Shown: positions 1 to 8,054 of the stretch, one piece after another
Layout: every line of letters starts with the position of its first letter
Numbering within the stretch: position 1 is the first letter of the stretch
Origin: DASXTB01 sp036505615
Lineage (GTDB): Bacteria; Acidobacteriota; UBA6911; JACQSX01
Assembly (NCBI GenBank): GCA_036505615.1
Contig: DASXTB010000478.1
Location: forward strand, 1 to 34,504
DNA length: 34,504 nt
Direction: 5' to 3'
Position numbers and translations under genes: made by a program
The notes under the pieces: generated by a model
Databases searched by the model: none
The model's input: only the letters and a program-made list of their open reading frames with translations
What the model was told of the DNA's origin: nothing

Positions 1-1023
1 CGCCCCGAGCGCGCCCTCGATGATCAGTCCCCGAATGGCGTTCTTTACATAGGTGGACTGGTCGAATTCGAAACTGACTTTAATGTCTTCGGGAATAAGC
101 GACTGCATTCTGGGAAGTTCCGCCTTGACGCGATTCACGACGTCCAGTGTGGACGCGTCGGCGCGCTTAGTAACCGGGATGTAGACAGTGCGTCGTCCAT
201 TCACGAGCGCGTAGCCGGTTAAGACATCGCTGCTGTTCTCGACCGAACCGATGTCTCGCAAGAAAACAGACGGCCCGGCGCCGACGCGAATCGGCAAGGA
301 GGCCAACTCTTGGATGTCCGAAACGACTGAATTGGTCGGCGCGAGGCGATTGATATCCCCCGTTCTGACATTTCCTGCAGGCAAGATGGCATTTCCCGTC
401 GCCACTGCTTTGATGACTTCTTCGGGCGACATATGGTAGCCGCGCAGACGGTCCGGATCGACGTGAATGACCACGGTCCGCTGATTGCCTCCGAAAGGAG
501 GTGGGGCGGAAACACCCGGCAGCGTTGCAAACGCCGGCCGTACACGAAACAATGCCAAGTCTTGGATCTCGCCCACGCCGCGCGTGTCGCTGGAAAAAAC
601 CAGTTGGCCCACGGGGACGCTTCCCGCATCAAAACGCACTACGAAAGGCGACACCGTGCCGGGCGGCATGAAGGCGCGGGAACGCTCCACATACGAAATA
701 GTTTGCGCCAGCGCCTGGCTCATGTCCGTCCCGGGATGGAAGTACAACTTGAGGAGACCGACGTTTTGAATGCTCTTGGATTCGACGTGCTCGATGCCGG
801 TGATGTAAAGAAAGTGGTACTCGTAATAAGACACCAGATAACTTTCCATCTGAGCCGGATCCATCCCGCCATAAGGCTGCGCCACGTAAATGACCGGCAA
901 ATTGAGGTTGGGGAAAATATCCACCGGCATTCGAGTCAGCGCCAGAATCGAGCACAGTGCGACGCCGATTACCAATACCAGGACAGTGATTGGACGCCGC
1001 ATGGCGGTGTTGATAAACCACAT
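1..1023 (-). CDS. RND-family efflux transporter, N-terminal 341 residues (partial)
   Basis: Inner-membrane proton-driven pump subunit that would work with a TolC-like channel. Reading from ATG at 1023 the frame stays open to the window edge. It starts MWFINTAMRRPITVLVLVIG, the usual cytoplasmic tip plus first transmembrane helix, followed by the RND hallmark RMPVDIFPNLNLPVI and then porter-domain sequence (PGTDMSQALAQTISYVERSR, LPGVSAPPPFGGNQRTVVIH). The stop codon of the upstream TolC-like gene (1025-1027) is one base from this start, so the two are translationally linked. No membrane-fusion adaptor lies between the channel and the pump; it may lie beyond the window. The protein is probably of the hydrophobe/amphiphile (HAE) type rather than a metal pump, but the substrate cannot be read from this portion. 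Family call is firm. Confidence 0.9.
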   Translation of the reverse strand, partial: MWFINTAMRRPITVLVLVIGVALCSILALTRMPVDIFPNLNLPVIYVAQPYGGMDPAQMESYLVSYYEYHFLYITGIEHVESKSIQNVGLLKLYFHPGTDMSQALAQTISYVERSRAFMPPGTVSPFVVRFDAGSVPVGQLVFSSDTRGVGEIQDLALFRVRPAFATLPGVSAPPPFGGNQRTVVIHVDPDRLRGYHMSPEEVIKAVATGNAILPAGNVRTGDINRLAPTNSVVSDIQELASLPIRVGAGPSVFLRDIGSVENSSDVLTGYALVNGRRTVYIPVTKRADASTLDVVNRVKAELPRMQSLIPEDIKVSFEFDQSTYVKNAIRGLIIEGALGA

Positions 1024-1024
1024 G

Positions 1025-2434
1025 CTACTTTCTCCCTGCTGGCGGCGTAGTTGCCACTTGCTGAAGAAAAGGTTTGAGATCCCCCTGAGCTTTCCCCGCT
1101 GCCAGAAGCGCCCGCCACACACTCAGCCTGGCCACCGCATCATCTGTTTCGGCTTGGGCCAGCAAACGCTGCGCTTCGGCAACTTCCGTGACGGCTGCCA
1201 GCCCGGCATCATATCTGGCCCGTGCTCGAGTCTCCGCCTCCTGGGCGGCTTTCAGTTGAATGGGAGTATTCTCAGCGATGCGGCGCGCGGCATCCACCAG
1301 CGCGCGAACTCGAGCATCCTGCGCTTTCAAGCTTTGGATTGCCTGTTCATAGCGCGCTAGTTCTGCCGTCTGATTATTCGCCTCAACTCTCCGTCGGGCG
1401 CGAATGGCGAAAATCTCAAAAGCCGGGAAAGTCACTGTCATACCTGCGGCCCAGTTAGGCACCTGGGGCAGCAGACCTTCGTCGCCCTCTATTTGTCCGT
1501 TGAGCTTCGCGCCCGTTCCACGACCGTAGTAGGCGGACTGAAAGTTGAAGCGGGGGAAATAGGAACGATCCAGCGCGCGTTCCCGCGCGCGCACTATTTC
1601 CACTGCCGAGGCCTGCGCACGAGCCAGGGGATGAGTCTCGAATTTGAAAACCGGAACTGCTGTAACCGGTGGAAGCCCAAGGAGCGGGCCCGGCTCAACA
1701 TTGACGGGAAGACCGGCGAACCCCAGCGCTTCAGCCAATGTGACTCGGCTGATTTCCGCGTTCTGCTGTGCCAGGATAAGTTGGTTTCTCGCTGCGGCAA
1801 GCTCTGCGTCGGCTCTCGACGCGTCGGCGCCAGGACGCAGTTGATTATCCACGAGAGTATGGACTGATTTGCCGAACACCTCCAGCCGATCAACGTTGGC
1901 TTGCGCGGCGCGAACCGTTTCCTGAGACGCGACTAGCGTAAGAAACGCGTCGGCAGCCGCGGTGACAGCATCGAGCTGAGTGACCTCCACTCCTGCATTC
2001 GCCTGTTCCTCAGTCGCCCGCGCGACATCGACATTGGCTTTTCGGAAACCAAAATCAAACAGTTCCCAAGACAGGAGCGAGCCGCCGGCGCTCCCCCACG
2101 CGCTGGTATAGGATTTTGTTCCCAAGACAGGCCCGGAAATTGAAGGAATTATCGGCTGCGGCAGCAGCAAGCCGAAGATGTTATTTCGAGTGGCGCGGTT
2201 CTCTTGCCAGAGAAAGTCAAGCCTGGGGAGGTAGGCCGTGCGTGCTACATCAACACCCGCCCGCGCAGCGGCAGCTCTGGCTTGACTCACACGAATTGCT
2301 GGATAATTCTTCAGTGCCAGATCAACGGCTGCATTCAGGGTTAAAGGCTGGGATGGAGGTTCCTGCGCAAGCGGTGAAACGTGAAGAGCCGGGCAGATGA
2401 AGCTGAAAAGGAGGACGCGCCGAGCAATATTCAT
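1025..2434 (-). CDS. TolC-like outer-membrane efflux protein
   Basis: Outer-membrane channel of a tripartite efflux system, 469 aa. A signal peptide (MNIARRVLLFSFICPALHVSPLAQ) precedes the first OEP repeat, which begins LTLNAAVDLALKNYPAIRVSQA. Long alanine-rich helices follow (residues about 130-240 and 340-450), typical of the periplasmic alpha-barrel, with the GADASRADAELAAARNQL segment usual in this family. Length is normal for the family. Its ATG (2432-2434) overlaps the TGA of the chrB-like gene upstream by ATGA, and its stop is one base from the RND start, so channel and pump belong to the chr transcript. That placement suggests export linked to chromate or oxidative stress, but this is inference from position only. 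Confidence 0.9.
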   Translation of the reverse strand: MNIARRVLLFSFICPALHVSPLAQEPPSQPLTLNAAVDLALKNYPAIRVSQARAAAARAGVDVARTAYLPRLDFLWQENRATRNNIFGLLLPQPIIPSISGPVLGTKSYTSAWGSAGGSLLSWELFDFGFRKANVDVARATEEQANAGVEVTQLDAVTAAADAFLTLVASQETVRAAQANVDRLEVFGKSVHTLVDNQLRPGADASRADAELAAARNQLILAQQNAEISRVTLAEALGFAGLPVNVEPGPLLGLPPVTAVPVFKFETHPLARAQASAVEIVRARERALDRSYFPRFNFQSAYYGRGTGAKLNGQIEGDEGLLPQVPNWAAGMTVTFPAFEIFAIRARRRVEANNQTAELARYEQAIQSLKAQDARVRALVDAARRIAENTPIQLKAAQEAETRARARYDAGLAAVTEVAEAQRLLAQAETDDAVARLSVWRALLAAGKAQGDLKPFLQQVATTPPAGRK

Positions 2435-3390
2435 TTAAGTTTCGAAGCCTCCTTTCTGTTTTTTACATGCGCGCTGAATAGTCCTTCAAACAAAGCCGAG
2501 CCGTGCTTCTCAAGTTCTGCATCCGAGAGCCCGGCAATCAGCCATCCTTTCAAGACAGCTTCAATACCAGCCGTCTCTGGTCGCGCGTAACGACCGTCTC
2601 GCAGATCGATCTCGTGAACGATTTCCGTTATGGGCCGCAGGCTAGGTTCGTCCAAACCAAAGGCGGCAACCATGGTCTCAAAAGTGCACAGATTGCCTAC
2701 GTGACCGAAATGCGCTTTGGCCATGTCAAACGAGATCTCCTCTGGTTTGGGCCTTAACGAATAACGAATCGACGCCTTGGGATTGATAAACCGGCGAATC
2801 AACCAGGCACATGCCAAACGATCGACGTGAGGACGGGGACGCGTGACCCAGCGTTTTCGTCGATAACTGGCAATAGTTGCCGGAACGATCTTGGCACTTG
2901 AATCGCGCTTCGGAAAAAGAGCCTGCTGCAGTTGGGAAAGTTTGAGAGCGACACGGCTCCCTTCTGGACAGTCGAAAAAGTCTACGCGCGCAATCTCGGC
3001 ATGTCTTTTACGGAGCTTCTTGAGTTTGTCTACAATGCCGGAGGGCCGTTTCCCTTTTTTACTGGCAACGACAGTTCTCTCCAGCTCCGCGATTGTAATC
3101 CCTATTTCCTGGTAGTCCTGCCTTCTTGCGTTGCGAAACAGATCTACCAGTTGTGAGTCGTTCAGACCTTCGAATTTATCAACCTGCATCACTAGCGCGT
3201 CACCTTTTGCCTGGTGGACCTCCTGCGCCAGCCACTGGAAAGCTTCTATACACTCATCCCGCGCCGGAAGTACGTAGGCGCCTCCTGCTAGAGATATGGC
3301 GCCAAAACGCCGCAGCTGGCGCCACAGCGCCACTCGGGGGCTGGACCGCGCCTTGGAGGGCAAAGAATAGGAAAAAACCATCCACTCCAT
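2431..3390 (-). CDS. chrB: ChrB-family chromate resistance protein
   Basis: 319-aa protein matching ChrB in layout. An N-terminal ChrB_N-like part (residues about 1-140, WMVFSYSLPSKARSSPRVA, then LWRQLRRFGAISLAGGAYVLP) is followed by a charged linker rich in Lys/Arg and a C-terminal domain with RPRPHVDRLACAWLIRRFIN and FGHVGNLCTFETM, characteristic of the chromate-resistance/ChrB C-terminal family. In proteobacteria ChrB is a chromate-responsive regulator or accessory factor for ChrA; the same role is inferred here. It lies 51 bp after chrA and overlaps the tolC-like start by 4 bp. No good Shine-Dalgarno precedes the ATG at 3390, so coupling to chrA translation is likely. It has no signal peptide. 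Confidence 0.88.
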   Translation of the reverse strand: MEWMVFSYSLPSKARSSPRVALWRQLRRFGAISLAGGAYVLPARDECIEAFQWLAQEVHQAKGDALVMQVDKFEGLNDSQLVDLFRNARRQDYQEIGITIAELERTVVASKKGKRPSGIVDKLKKLRKRHAEIARVDFFDCPEGSRVALKLSQLQQALFPKRDSSAKIVPATIASYRRKRWVTRPRPHVDRLACAWLIRRFINPKASIRYSLRPKPEEISFDMAKAHFGHVGNLCTFETMVAAFGLDEPSLRPITEIVHEIDLRDGRYARPETAGIEAVLKGWLIAGLSDAELEKHGSALFEGLFSAHVKNRKEASKLK

Positions 3391-3441
3391 TTGGGAAAGA
3401 GTATTATCTGTTTCAACTTACTGCAATCTCTATTACACAAG

Positions 3442-4629
3442 CTAGAGCGCTGCGCGAAGGACTGCGTATGCGATGCCAATGGCCATCGCCCCGACCGCGA
3501 CCAGGGCAACATCGGCTTTGAGAATGACGATGATCAGGAAGGCGACGACCCCTATGGCGACACTTACCCAGCCTACGAACGCTTCCGGCGCCAGGTCGAG
3601 CGAGACAACAAGAATGATTCCGACTACAGCGGCGCTGACGCCTGCCAGAAATTCTTGGATTGGGCGATTGTTGCGGAGTTGCTCGATGTAACGGGCGCCG
3701 ATCAGGACGAACACAAACGAGGGGAGGAAGACAAAGAACGTAGCGAGGATCGCGCCCTTGACACCACCGGCAATGAAGCCTACGAATGTCGCAAACAACA
3801 TAAAAGGTCCTGGAGTCGCCACGCTCAGCGCTACGCCATCCAGGAGCTGGCCCGCTTTGAGCCAGTGGTATTCGTCAACTGCGCCACGCTGCAGAAACAC
3901 AATCGAGGCATAAGCGCCACCAAAACTGAATAGGCCGGTCTTGAGAAACAGCCAAACCATTTGCCCCCAGCGGGGATGGACCAAGCCATTGACTGCGCCC
4001 AGCCCGCCAAGGATTAGCGGCGCACAGGCCAGCATGCCTCGAAGATGGGCCAGACCCTCGGCAATCACAAGATTCACAATGCCGGCCAGCAGCAGAATCA
4101 GCATAAAATTTACCCCAGCAAACCGCATGGCCACAAAAGCAGAGGCAAGCACTGCGGCAAGAAAGGCGTTTCTGATCGCTGCTTGCCCGAGCTTGATTAT
4201 TCCGGCAGCAATGATACCGAGAACGGCGGGTTTCAGGATGTAAAGCAAATCGTTCACCTGCGGCAACTGGCCATAGGTGAAATACAGCCAGCTCAAGATG
4301 ATCATTACCACCGCGCCGGGAACAATAAAGGTGAGGCCTGCAAGAATCCCGGCGAGCAGTCCGCGCTTCAAGTAGCCGACGTAGATTGCCAACTGCAGCG
4401 CTTCGGGGCCAGGCAACATGTGGCAGAAGCCCATGATCTTTACGAATCGGTCCTTGGACAGCCAGCAGCGCCGCTCGACCATGTGGTTAAACATCATGGT
4501 GATCTGAGCGACCGGCCCACCAACATTGACGAAGCCCAGCATTAGAAAGTAGAGGAAAACCTCTCGCCATGACGGCATTTCACCGTCCTCTCCTGGTGTC
4601 GTTTGTTCAAACGGTTTCTGGTTTTCCAT
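3442..4629 (-). CDS. chrA: ChrA chromate transporter (two-domain form)
   Basis: Inner-membrane transporter of the CHR family that expels chromate, 395 aa. It has the two homologous halves of long-chain ChrA: half 1 contains FVNVGGPVAQI and CHMLPGPEALQLAIYVGY (about residues 33-85); half 2 contains TGLFSFGGAYASIVF and VALSVATPGPFMLFATFVG. The paired G-G-P/PGP motifs and 10 or more hydrophobic segments are diagnostic. A hydrophilic tail of about 20 residues precedes the first helix. It follows the DUF1080-like gene by 38 bp and precedes chrB by 51 bp, all on one strand. The SD before ATG 4629 is poor. The shared promoter appears to be the one at 5403-5430. Confidence 0.93.
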   Translation of the reverse strand: MENQKPFEQTTPGEDGEMPSWREVFLYFLMLGFVNVGGPVAQITMMFNHMVERRCWLSKDRFVKIMGFCHMLPGPEALQLAIYVGYLKRGLLAGILAGLTFIVPGAVVMIILSWLYFTYGQLPQVNDLLYILKPAVLGIIAAGIIKLGQAAIRNAFLAAVLASAFVAMRFAGVNFMLILLLAGIVNLVIAEGLAHLRGMLACAPLILGGLGAVNGLVHPRWGQMVWLFLKTGLFSFGGAYASIVFLQRGAVDEYHWLKAGQLLDGVALSVATPGPFMLFATFVGFIAGGVKGAILATFFVFLPSFVFVLIGARYIEQLRNNRPIQEFLAGVSAAVVGIILVVSLDLAPEAFVGWVSVAIGVVAFLIIVILKADVALVAVGAMAIGIAYAVLRAAL

Positions 4630-4667
4630 TTCGGTTAGTTTCGCCGGCCTGCTTTTCCTCTGCCTGG

Positions 4668-5330
4668 CTAATCGCTTGAGACTGTCAAATCATCAAACGC
4701 GATCACACTGTCGGCCTTGGTCCACAAACCGATTTTTCCGCTCGAGTAGGTACTGTCGCGAGCGTCGATTAACTGTTTGCCGTCAAAATAGCAAACAAAG
4801 TGAGTCCCTTTAGCGACAACGCGCAGCGTATGCCACTGTCCGGACGAGACCTTTAGATTTGCGCCGGCAAACTGGATTCTGCGACCATTGACCATCCTGT
4901 ACAATCGAAAATTATCCTCCAGCGCGTTGGCGCGTACGATATAATAGCTCTTCGGATCGCGGAATCGGAATACTAGTCCTATGCCCTGATCGATCTTTCC
5001 CGAGATTGCCTTTCCCTTGACGCTCAAATCCAGATCGGCATATTCGCCCTTGTCGGCGACCAGAACGGGAAAACGATAGTCGGTTCTGTCCGCGTCGGTT
5101 TGCTCGACCACGTGCTTACCGCTGGGAGCGTCGGCCATTTCTTTGACCAGCCATTTACCTGCCGGCCCGCCGCCTGTGGCGTAGGAAGTAAAACCAGCCG
5201 GCGGCTGCTCGACGGAATCATTGTCGAAATTAAACTTGGCCGCCTGAGAAGAAGCCATTGGATCAATGCCAGCCGCTAAAACGACTACCACTACTGCAGC
5301 CATCAATAGAATTTGCTTAACGTTTATCAT
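4668..5330 (-). CDS. Exported DUF1080/LamG-like protein, first gene of chr operon
   Basis: 220-aa exported protein. A signal peptide (MINVKQILLMAAVVVVVLAAG...SSQA, about 30 residues) precedes a single concanavalin-like jelly-roll domain of the DUF1080 (3-keto-disaccharide hydrolase-like) type: GLVFRFRDPKSYYIVRANAL, the SGQWHTLRVVAKG strand, FDGKQLIDARD and GKIGLWTKADS near the C-terminus. No catalytic function can be assigned; a ligand-binding role in the periplasm or at the cell surface is possible. A purine-rich GGGGG stretch lies upstream of the ATG. It starts the operon DUF1080-chrA-chrB-tolC-RND. A broken paralogue lies at 16030-16240 behind a closely similar promoter. Confidence 0.8.
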   Translation of the reverse strand: MINVKQILLMAAVVVVVLAAGIDPMASSQAAKFNFDNDSVEQPPAGFTSYATGGGPAGKWLVKEMADAPSGKHVVEQTDADRTDYRFPVLVADKGEYADLDLSVKGKAISGKIDQGIGLVFRFRDPKSYYIVRANALEDNFRLYRMVNGRRIQFAGANLKVSSGQWHTLRVVAKGTHFVCYFDGKQLIDARDSTYSSGKIGLWTKADSVIAFDDLTVSSD

Positions 5331-5402
5331 TGAGGGTTCCCCCTGAAATATTTAAAGAGTGAGCATTAATGTATCAATCGCTTGGCACAGTCAGACGATT
5401 GC

Positions 5403-5430
5403 AGTGTACATCTGTTCCATTAGCATGCAA
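5403..5430 (-). promoter_or_regulatory. Promoter of the DUF1080-chrA-chrB operon
   Basis: On the minus strand, TTGCAT (5425-5430) and TACACT (5403-5408) are 16 bases apart, upstream of the DUF1080 start at 5330. The block around the -35 (TATTGCATGCT, with TAATAT a few bases upstream) recurs at 16325-16353 with the same -35 and -10 hexamers, which is the main support. TGCA/GCATGC symmetry within the -35 could be an operator half. Nothing else is recognisable in the gap 5331-5517. Confidence 0.55.
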
Positions 5431-5517
5431 TAGATATTACATTTAGAGCGGAGGATGAGTATCGAGACCTGACAAGGGTCCTAAAAAAATCACAACCCAA
5501 GCAGCAATTGATTTCGT

Positions 5518-7143
5518 TCAGGGCGATTTTTGACTTTGTGGTGACCGCGCCGGGTTTGAAGCAGAGCGCTGACGCGCCAAATCTTCGAAGACCTTTGCGA
5601 AAGCGGGGATATTAGACTTGAGCATCTGGAAATCTTGTTTAGAGATCACCAGCAGATCGAGTTGAGATAACGCTCGTATGGTGGCATTGCGACTGGCTTC
5701 GCTGAGTACCGCCATTTCGCCGAAATACTCGCCAGGTCCAAGCACCGCTACGCTCTTTTGCAACCCTGCATCTTCGCGCAGCACTTCACACTGACCGCTC
5801 TGGATCACGTAAACACAGTTTCCCACGTCTCCTTGGTTAAACACGATATCGCCCGATTCGAGGTGCTGCTCGGTAATTCCGGGCGGATTCCCAATCTTAA
5901 GCTGGACCAGATCGGGCGGTAAAAGCAATGCCGTGAACCAATCGGCGGCAACGCGAAACTTTCGATTCAGGCCCGGCATTTTCATCAGATAGATAAGCCT
6001 CCAAAGTACCCATGCAGCGAAACCGGAAACGCTGATATTTAGGATCTCGGCCACTGCCGAGTGGTGGCCAAGCGAGCCCAGGCGGCCTAAGTCTTCATAC
6101 GTGAAAAGCTTCGGCCATTCGCCTCGAATCGCGCCACTGATATTGGAAGCGACCGTCTTTGCTTCCTGAACTGCGTGCTGGGCAGTGGGTGGAACGAGAT
6201 TGCCCGATTGAGTTCGGATGGAAGCGCAGTCCCCGAGAGCCCAGACCTGTCCTTCATAATCTTTCAGTTCGAGAAAGCCGTTGACCTGCAGGCGGTCTCG
6301 ATCCATGCAGCAATCAAGATCCATCAACAGGGGCGGCAGAGCAGAGGGAACCGTTGACACGATCGTCTTGGATGGAATCTCCATCCCTGATTTGAGGATC
6401 GCCTTTTCTGAAGTAGCCGCGATCAGCCGGTCATTCAACTTGATCTCTACTCCCCGTTTCACCAACAGCTTCTGGGCAAATAGCCCCAGGCTTTCAACCA
6501 TCTCCGGGAGGATGCGGTTTCCCGAATGCACCAGCACACATCGGATTTCGCTTACAGTGATATTTCTGTAGTGGCGGGCGATGTCGATAACGAAGTCGTT
6601 CAACTCCGCTATCACTTCCACTCCTGAGAATCCTCCTCCCGCCACTACGAACGTCAGCAGCTTGCGTCGGAACGCCGGATCTGGTTCTATATCCGCTTCC
6701 TCCATCGCGTGGATGGTGCGGTTCCGCAGGATCAGGGCGTCAGCCAGCGTACGGAAGGGCAGAACGTGTTCTTCCATCCCCGGCAGTCCGACGAGATTCG
6801 TCACGTTGCCCAGCGCGATCACCAGATAGTCATAACGGATGTTCATGGGGTGAGGCTGAAATCCGGGGCTGACCGTGACAAGCCTGTCGCGCAGGCTGAT
6901 CGCTTCCACTTCGCGCATCACCAACCGCGTACGGGGGCACAGGCTGCGGATCGGAACTACCGTATCGGTCAGCCCGATTGAGCCGCAAATCACTTCAGGC
7001 AGCATCGGCTGGTAAACGAAGTAGTTTTCACGGTTAACCAGAAAGATTTCCGCCTCATCCGGGCGCAGTTGTTTTTCCAAGTTCATGGAGGTATAGACAC
7101 CGCCAAAGCCTCCACCCAGGATGACGATTCGTTTTCTGGCCAT
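5518..7143 (-). CDS. Type II NADH dehydrogenase fused to a cyclic-nucleotide-binding domain
   Basis: 541 aa, two parts. Residues 1 to about 410 are an NDH-2-type flavoprotein: FAD dinucleotide fold VILGGGFGGVYTS (residues 7-19), second Rossmann motif VVAGGGFSGVEVIAEL (166-181), the C-terminal FAD site VWALGDCASI (300-309) and the quinone-side motif PPTAQHAVQEAKTVASNI (318-335). An amphipathic/hydrophobic stretch (about 370-410) would anchor it to the membrane. Residues about 425-525 form a CAP_ED domain with SGDIVFNQGD and the phosphate-binding cassette GEYFGEMAVLSEASRNAT. Normal NDH-2 stops near 400-440 residues, so the sensor is an addition. It would oxidise NADH and reduce quinone, perhaps under cyclic-nucleotide control. 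It diverges from the cytochrome genes across a 212-bp gap. No clear SD precedes ATG 7143. Confidence 0.88.
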   Translation of the reverse strand: MARKRIVILGGGFGGVYTSMNLEKQLRPDEAEIFLVNRENYFVYQPMLPEVICGSIGLTDTVVPIRSLCPRTRLVMREVEAISLRDRLVTVSPGFQPHPMNIRYDYLVIALGNVTNLVGLPGMEEHVLPFRTLADALILRNRTIHAMEEADIEPDPAFRRKLLTFVVAGGGFSGVEVIAELNDFVIDIARHYRNITVSEIRCVLVHSGNRILPEMVESLGLFAQKLLVKRGVEIKLNDRLIAATSEKAILKSGMEIPSKTIVSTVPSALPPLLMDLDCCMDRDRLQVNGFLELKDYEGQVWALGDCASIRTQSGNLVPPTAQHAVQEAKTVASNISGAIRGEWPKLFTYEDLGRLGSLGHHSAVAEILNISVSGFAAWVLWRLIYLMKMPGLNRKFRVAADWFTALLLPPDLVQLKIGNPPGITEQHLESGDIVFNQGDVGNCVYVIQSGQCEVLREDAGLQKSVAVLGPGEYFGEMAVLSEASRNATIRALSQLDLLVISKQDFQMLKSNIPAFAKVFEDLARQRSASNPARSPQSQKSP

Positions 7144-7293
7144 AGGTCAGCGATGGGAATCTAGGAAAACATAAACCACAAGGACCCAAATAACGCAAAC
7201 CTCAAAATAACAATCGGCGAAACGCAGGCACAGGTGTGGCTTCCACCGGCAGGTCATGGCCTTGAGTGCTTGTGTTATGTAAGGTTTATCTTC

Positions 7294-7322
7294 TTGACAG
7301 AGCCTGTTAAAGTGAACATTAT
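7294..7322 (+). promoter_or_regulatory. Promoter of the tetraheme cytochrome gene
   Basis: TTGACA (7294-7299, perfect -35) and CATTAT (7317-7322, 4 of 6 to consensus) with a 17-base spacer, followed by a leader of about 25-30 bases, a GAGAGG ribosome site near 7344 and ATG 7356. The gap 7144-7355 would also hold the promoter for the NDH-2 fusion on the other strand, which I could not place. Confidence 0.6.
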
Positions 7323-7355
7323 TTTCCGCAGCCCGCACTTCTATTCGAGAGGTCC

Positions 7356-8054
7356 ATGGAAAAAGTCAGGTTCTGTCTCATCCAGGCGGCATTTCTGGTT
7401 GGCCATCCAGTCTTTGCTCAAACCAGCCAAGATCAATTCCATCATGATCCGGTAGAGCTTTACGCCTCAAAGGTCTTCTTCTGGTCTCTGCTCATTGGGA
7501 TCGCATTAGTCTTATTCTCATTGATTAGCGTCTTGCGCGGCCACATTCTCGGGCCTCTTTTCAAGACTTTGCTCGTTGTTTCCGTCGTGATGGTTCCTCT
7601 GCTGGCAATTTGCACGGGAATGCTGCTGGTATTTTCGCGAGCGGAGCGCGTCGAGTTTTGCGGAACGTGTCATCTGACGATGAAGCCGTACGTAGAAGAC
7701 ATGAAGAATCTGAAGAGCGAGGGTCTGGCGGCGATTCATTATCGAAATCAGTACATCCACAACAATCAATGCTATGAATGTCATACCTCCTATGGGATGT
7801 TTGGGACCGTCGAAGCCAAGAAGGATGGCATTGTTGATGTTTATAAATACTACACAAGAACATACAAACTTCCCATCAAAATGCGGAAGCCTTATCCTAA
7901 CGGGGACTGCCTGAAGTGCCATGCGCAGTCAGTGAAATGGCTGTCCCTGGCGGAGCATTCCGGCGCTCAGGAAGAGTTGTTTTCCGGACGAATGAGCTGT
8001 CAGGACTGCCACGGCATCACTCATCCGGCCCATCCCATATCGCAACGGTTATGA
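7356..8054 (+). CDS. Membrane-anchored tetraheme cytochrome c (NapC/NirT/CymA-like role)
   Basis: 232 aa. A signal-like N-terminus (residues 1-22) is followed by two strong membrane segments (about 40-60 and 70-93) and a periplasmic domain with four CXXCH haem sites: CGTCH 102-106, CYECH 139-143, CLKCH 185-189 and CQDCH 215-219. First-haem context is CGTCHLTMKPYVEDM. The four-haem count, size and membrane anchor fit the NapC/NirT group, whose members take electrons from quinol to periplasmic partners, but those have one N-terminal helix, so this is a variant or a separate family. Its TGA overlaps the next ATG by ATGA (8051-8054), tying it to the cyclic-nucleotide-binding membrane protein. It is the likely quinol-to-periplasm step for the decaheme/barrel genes downstream. 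Confidence 0.85.
   Translation: MEKVRFCLIQAAFLVGHPVFAQTSQDQFHHDPVELYASKVFFWSLLIGIALVLFSLISVLRGHILGPLFKTLLVVSVVMVPLLAICTGMLLVFSRAERVEFCGTCHLTMKPYVEDMKNLKSEGLAAIHYRNQYIHNNQCYECHTSYGMFGTVEAKKDGIVDVYKYYTRTYKLPIKMRKPYPNGDCLKCHAQSVKWLSLAEHSGAQEELFSGRMSCQDCHGITHPAHPISQRL

Noticed and set aside
433..1050. 205-codon plus-strand open frame opposite the RND gene
   Set aside because: The minus-strand frame gives a clear RND N-terminus over the same bases.
7916..8050. N-terminal extension of the membrane CAP_ED protein
   Set aside because: Overlaps the cytochrome gene by 45 codons; the ATGA start at 8051 is far more natural.
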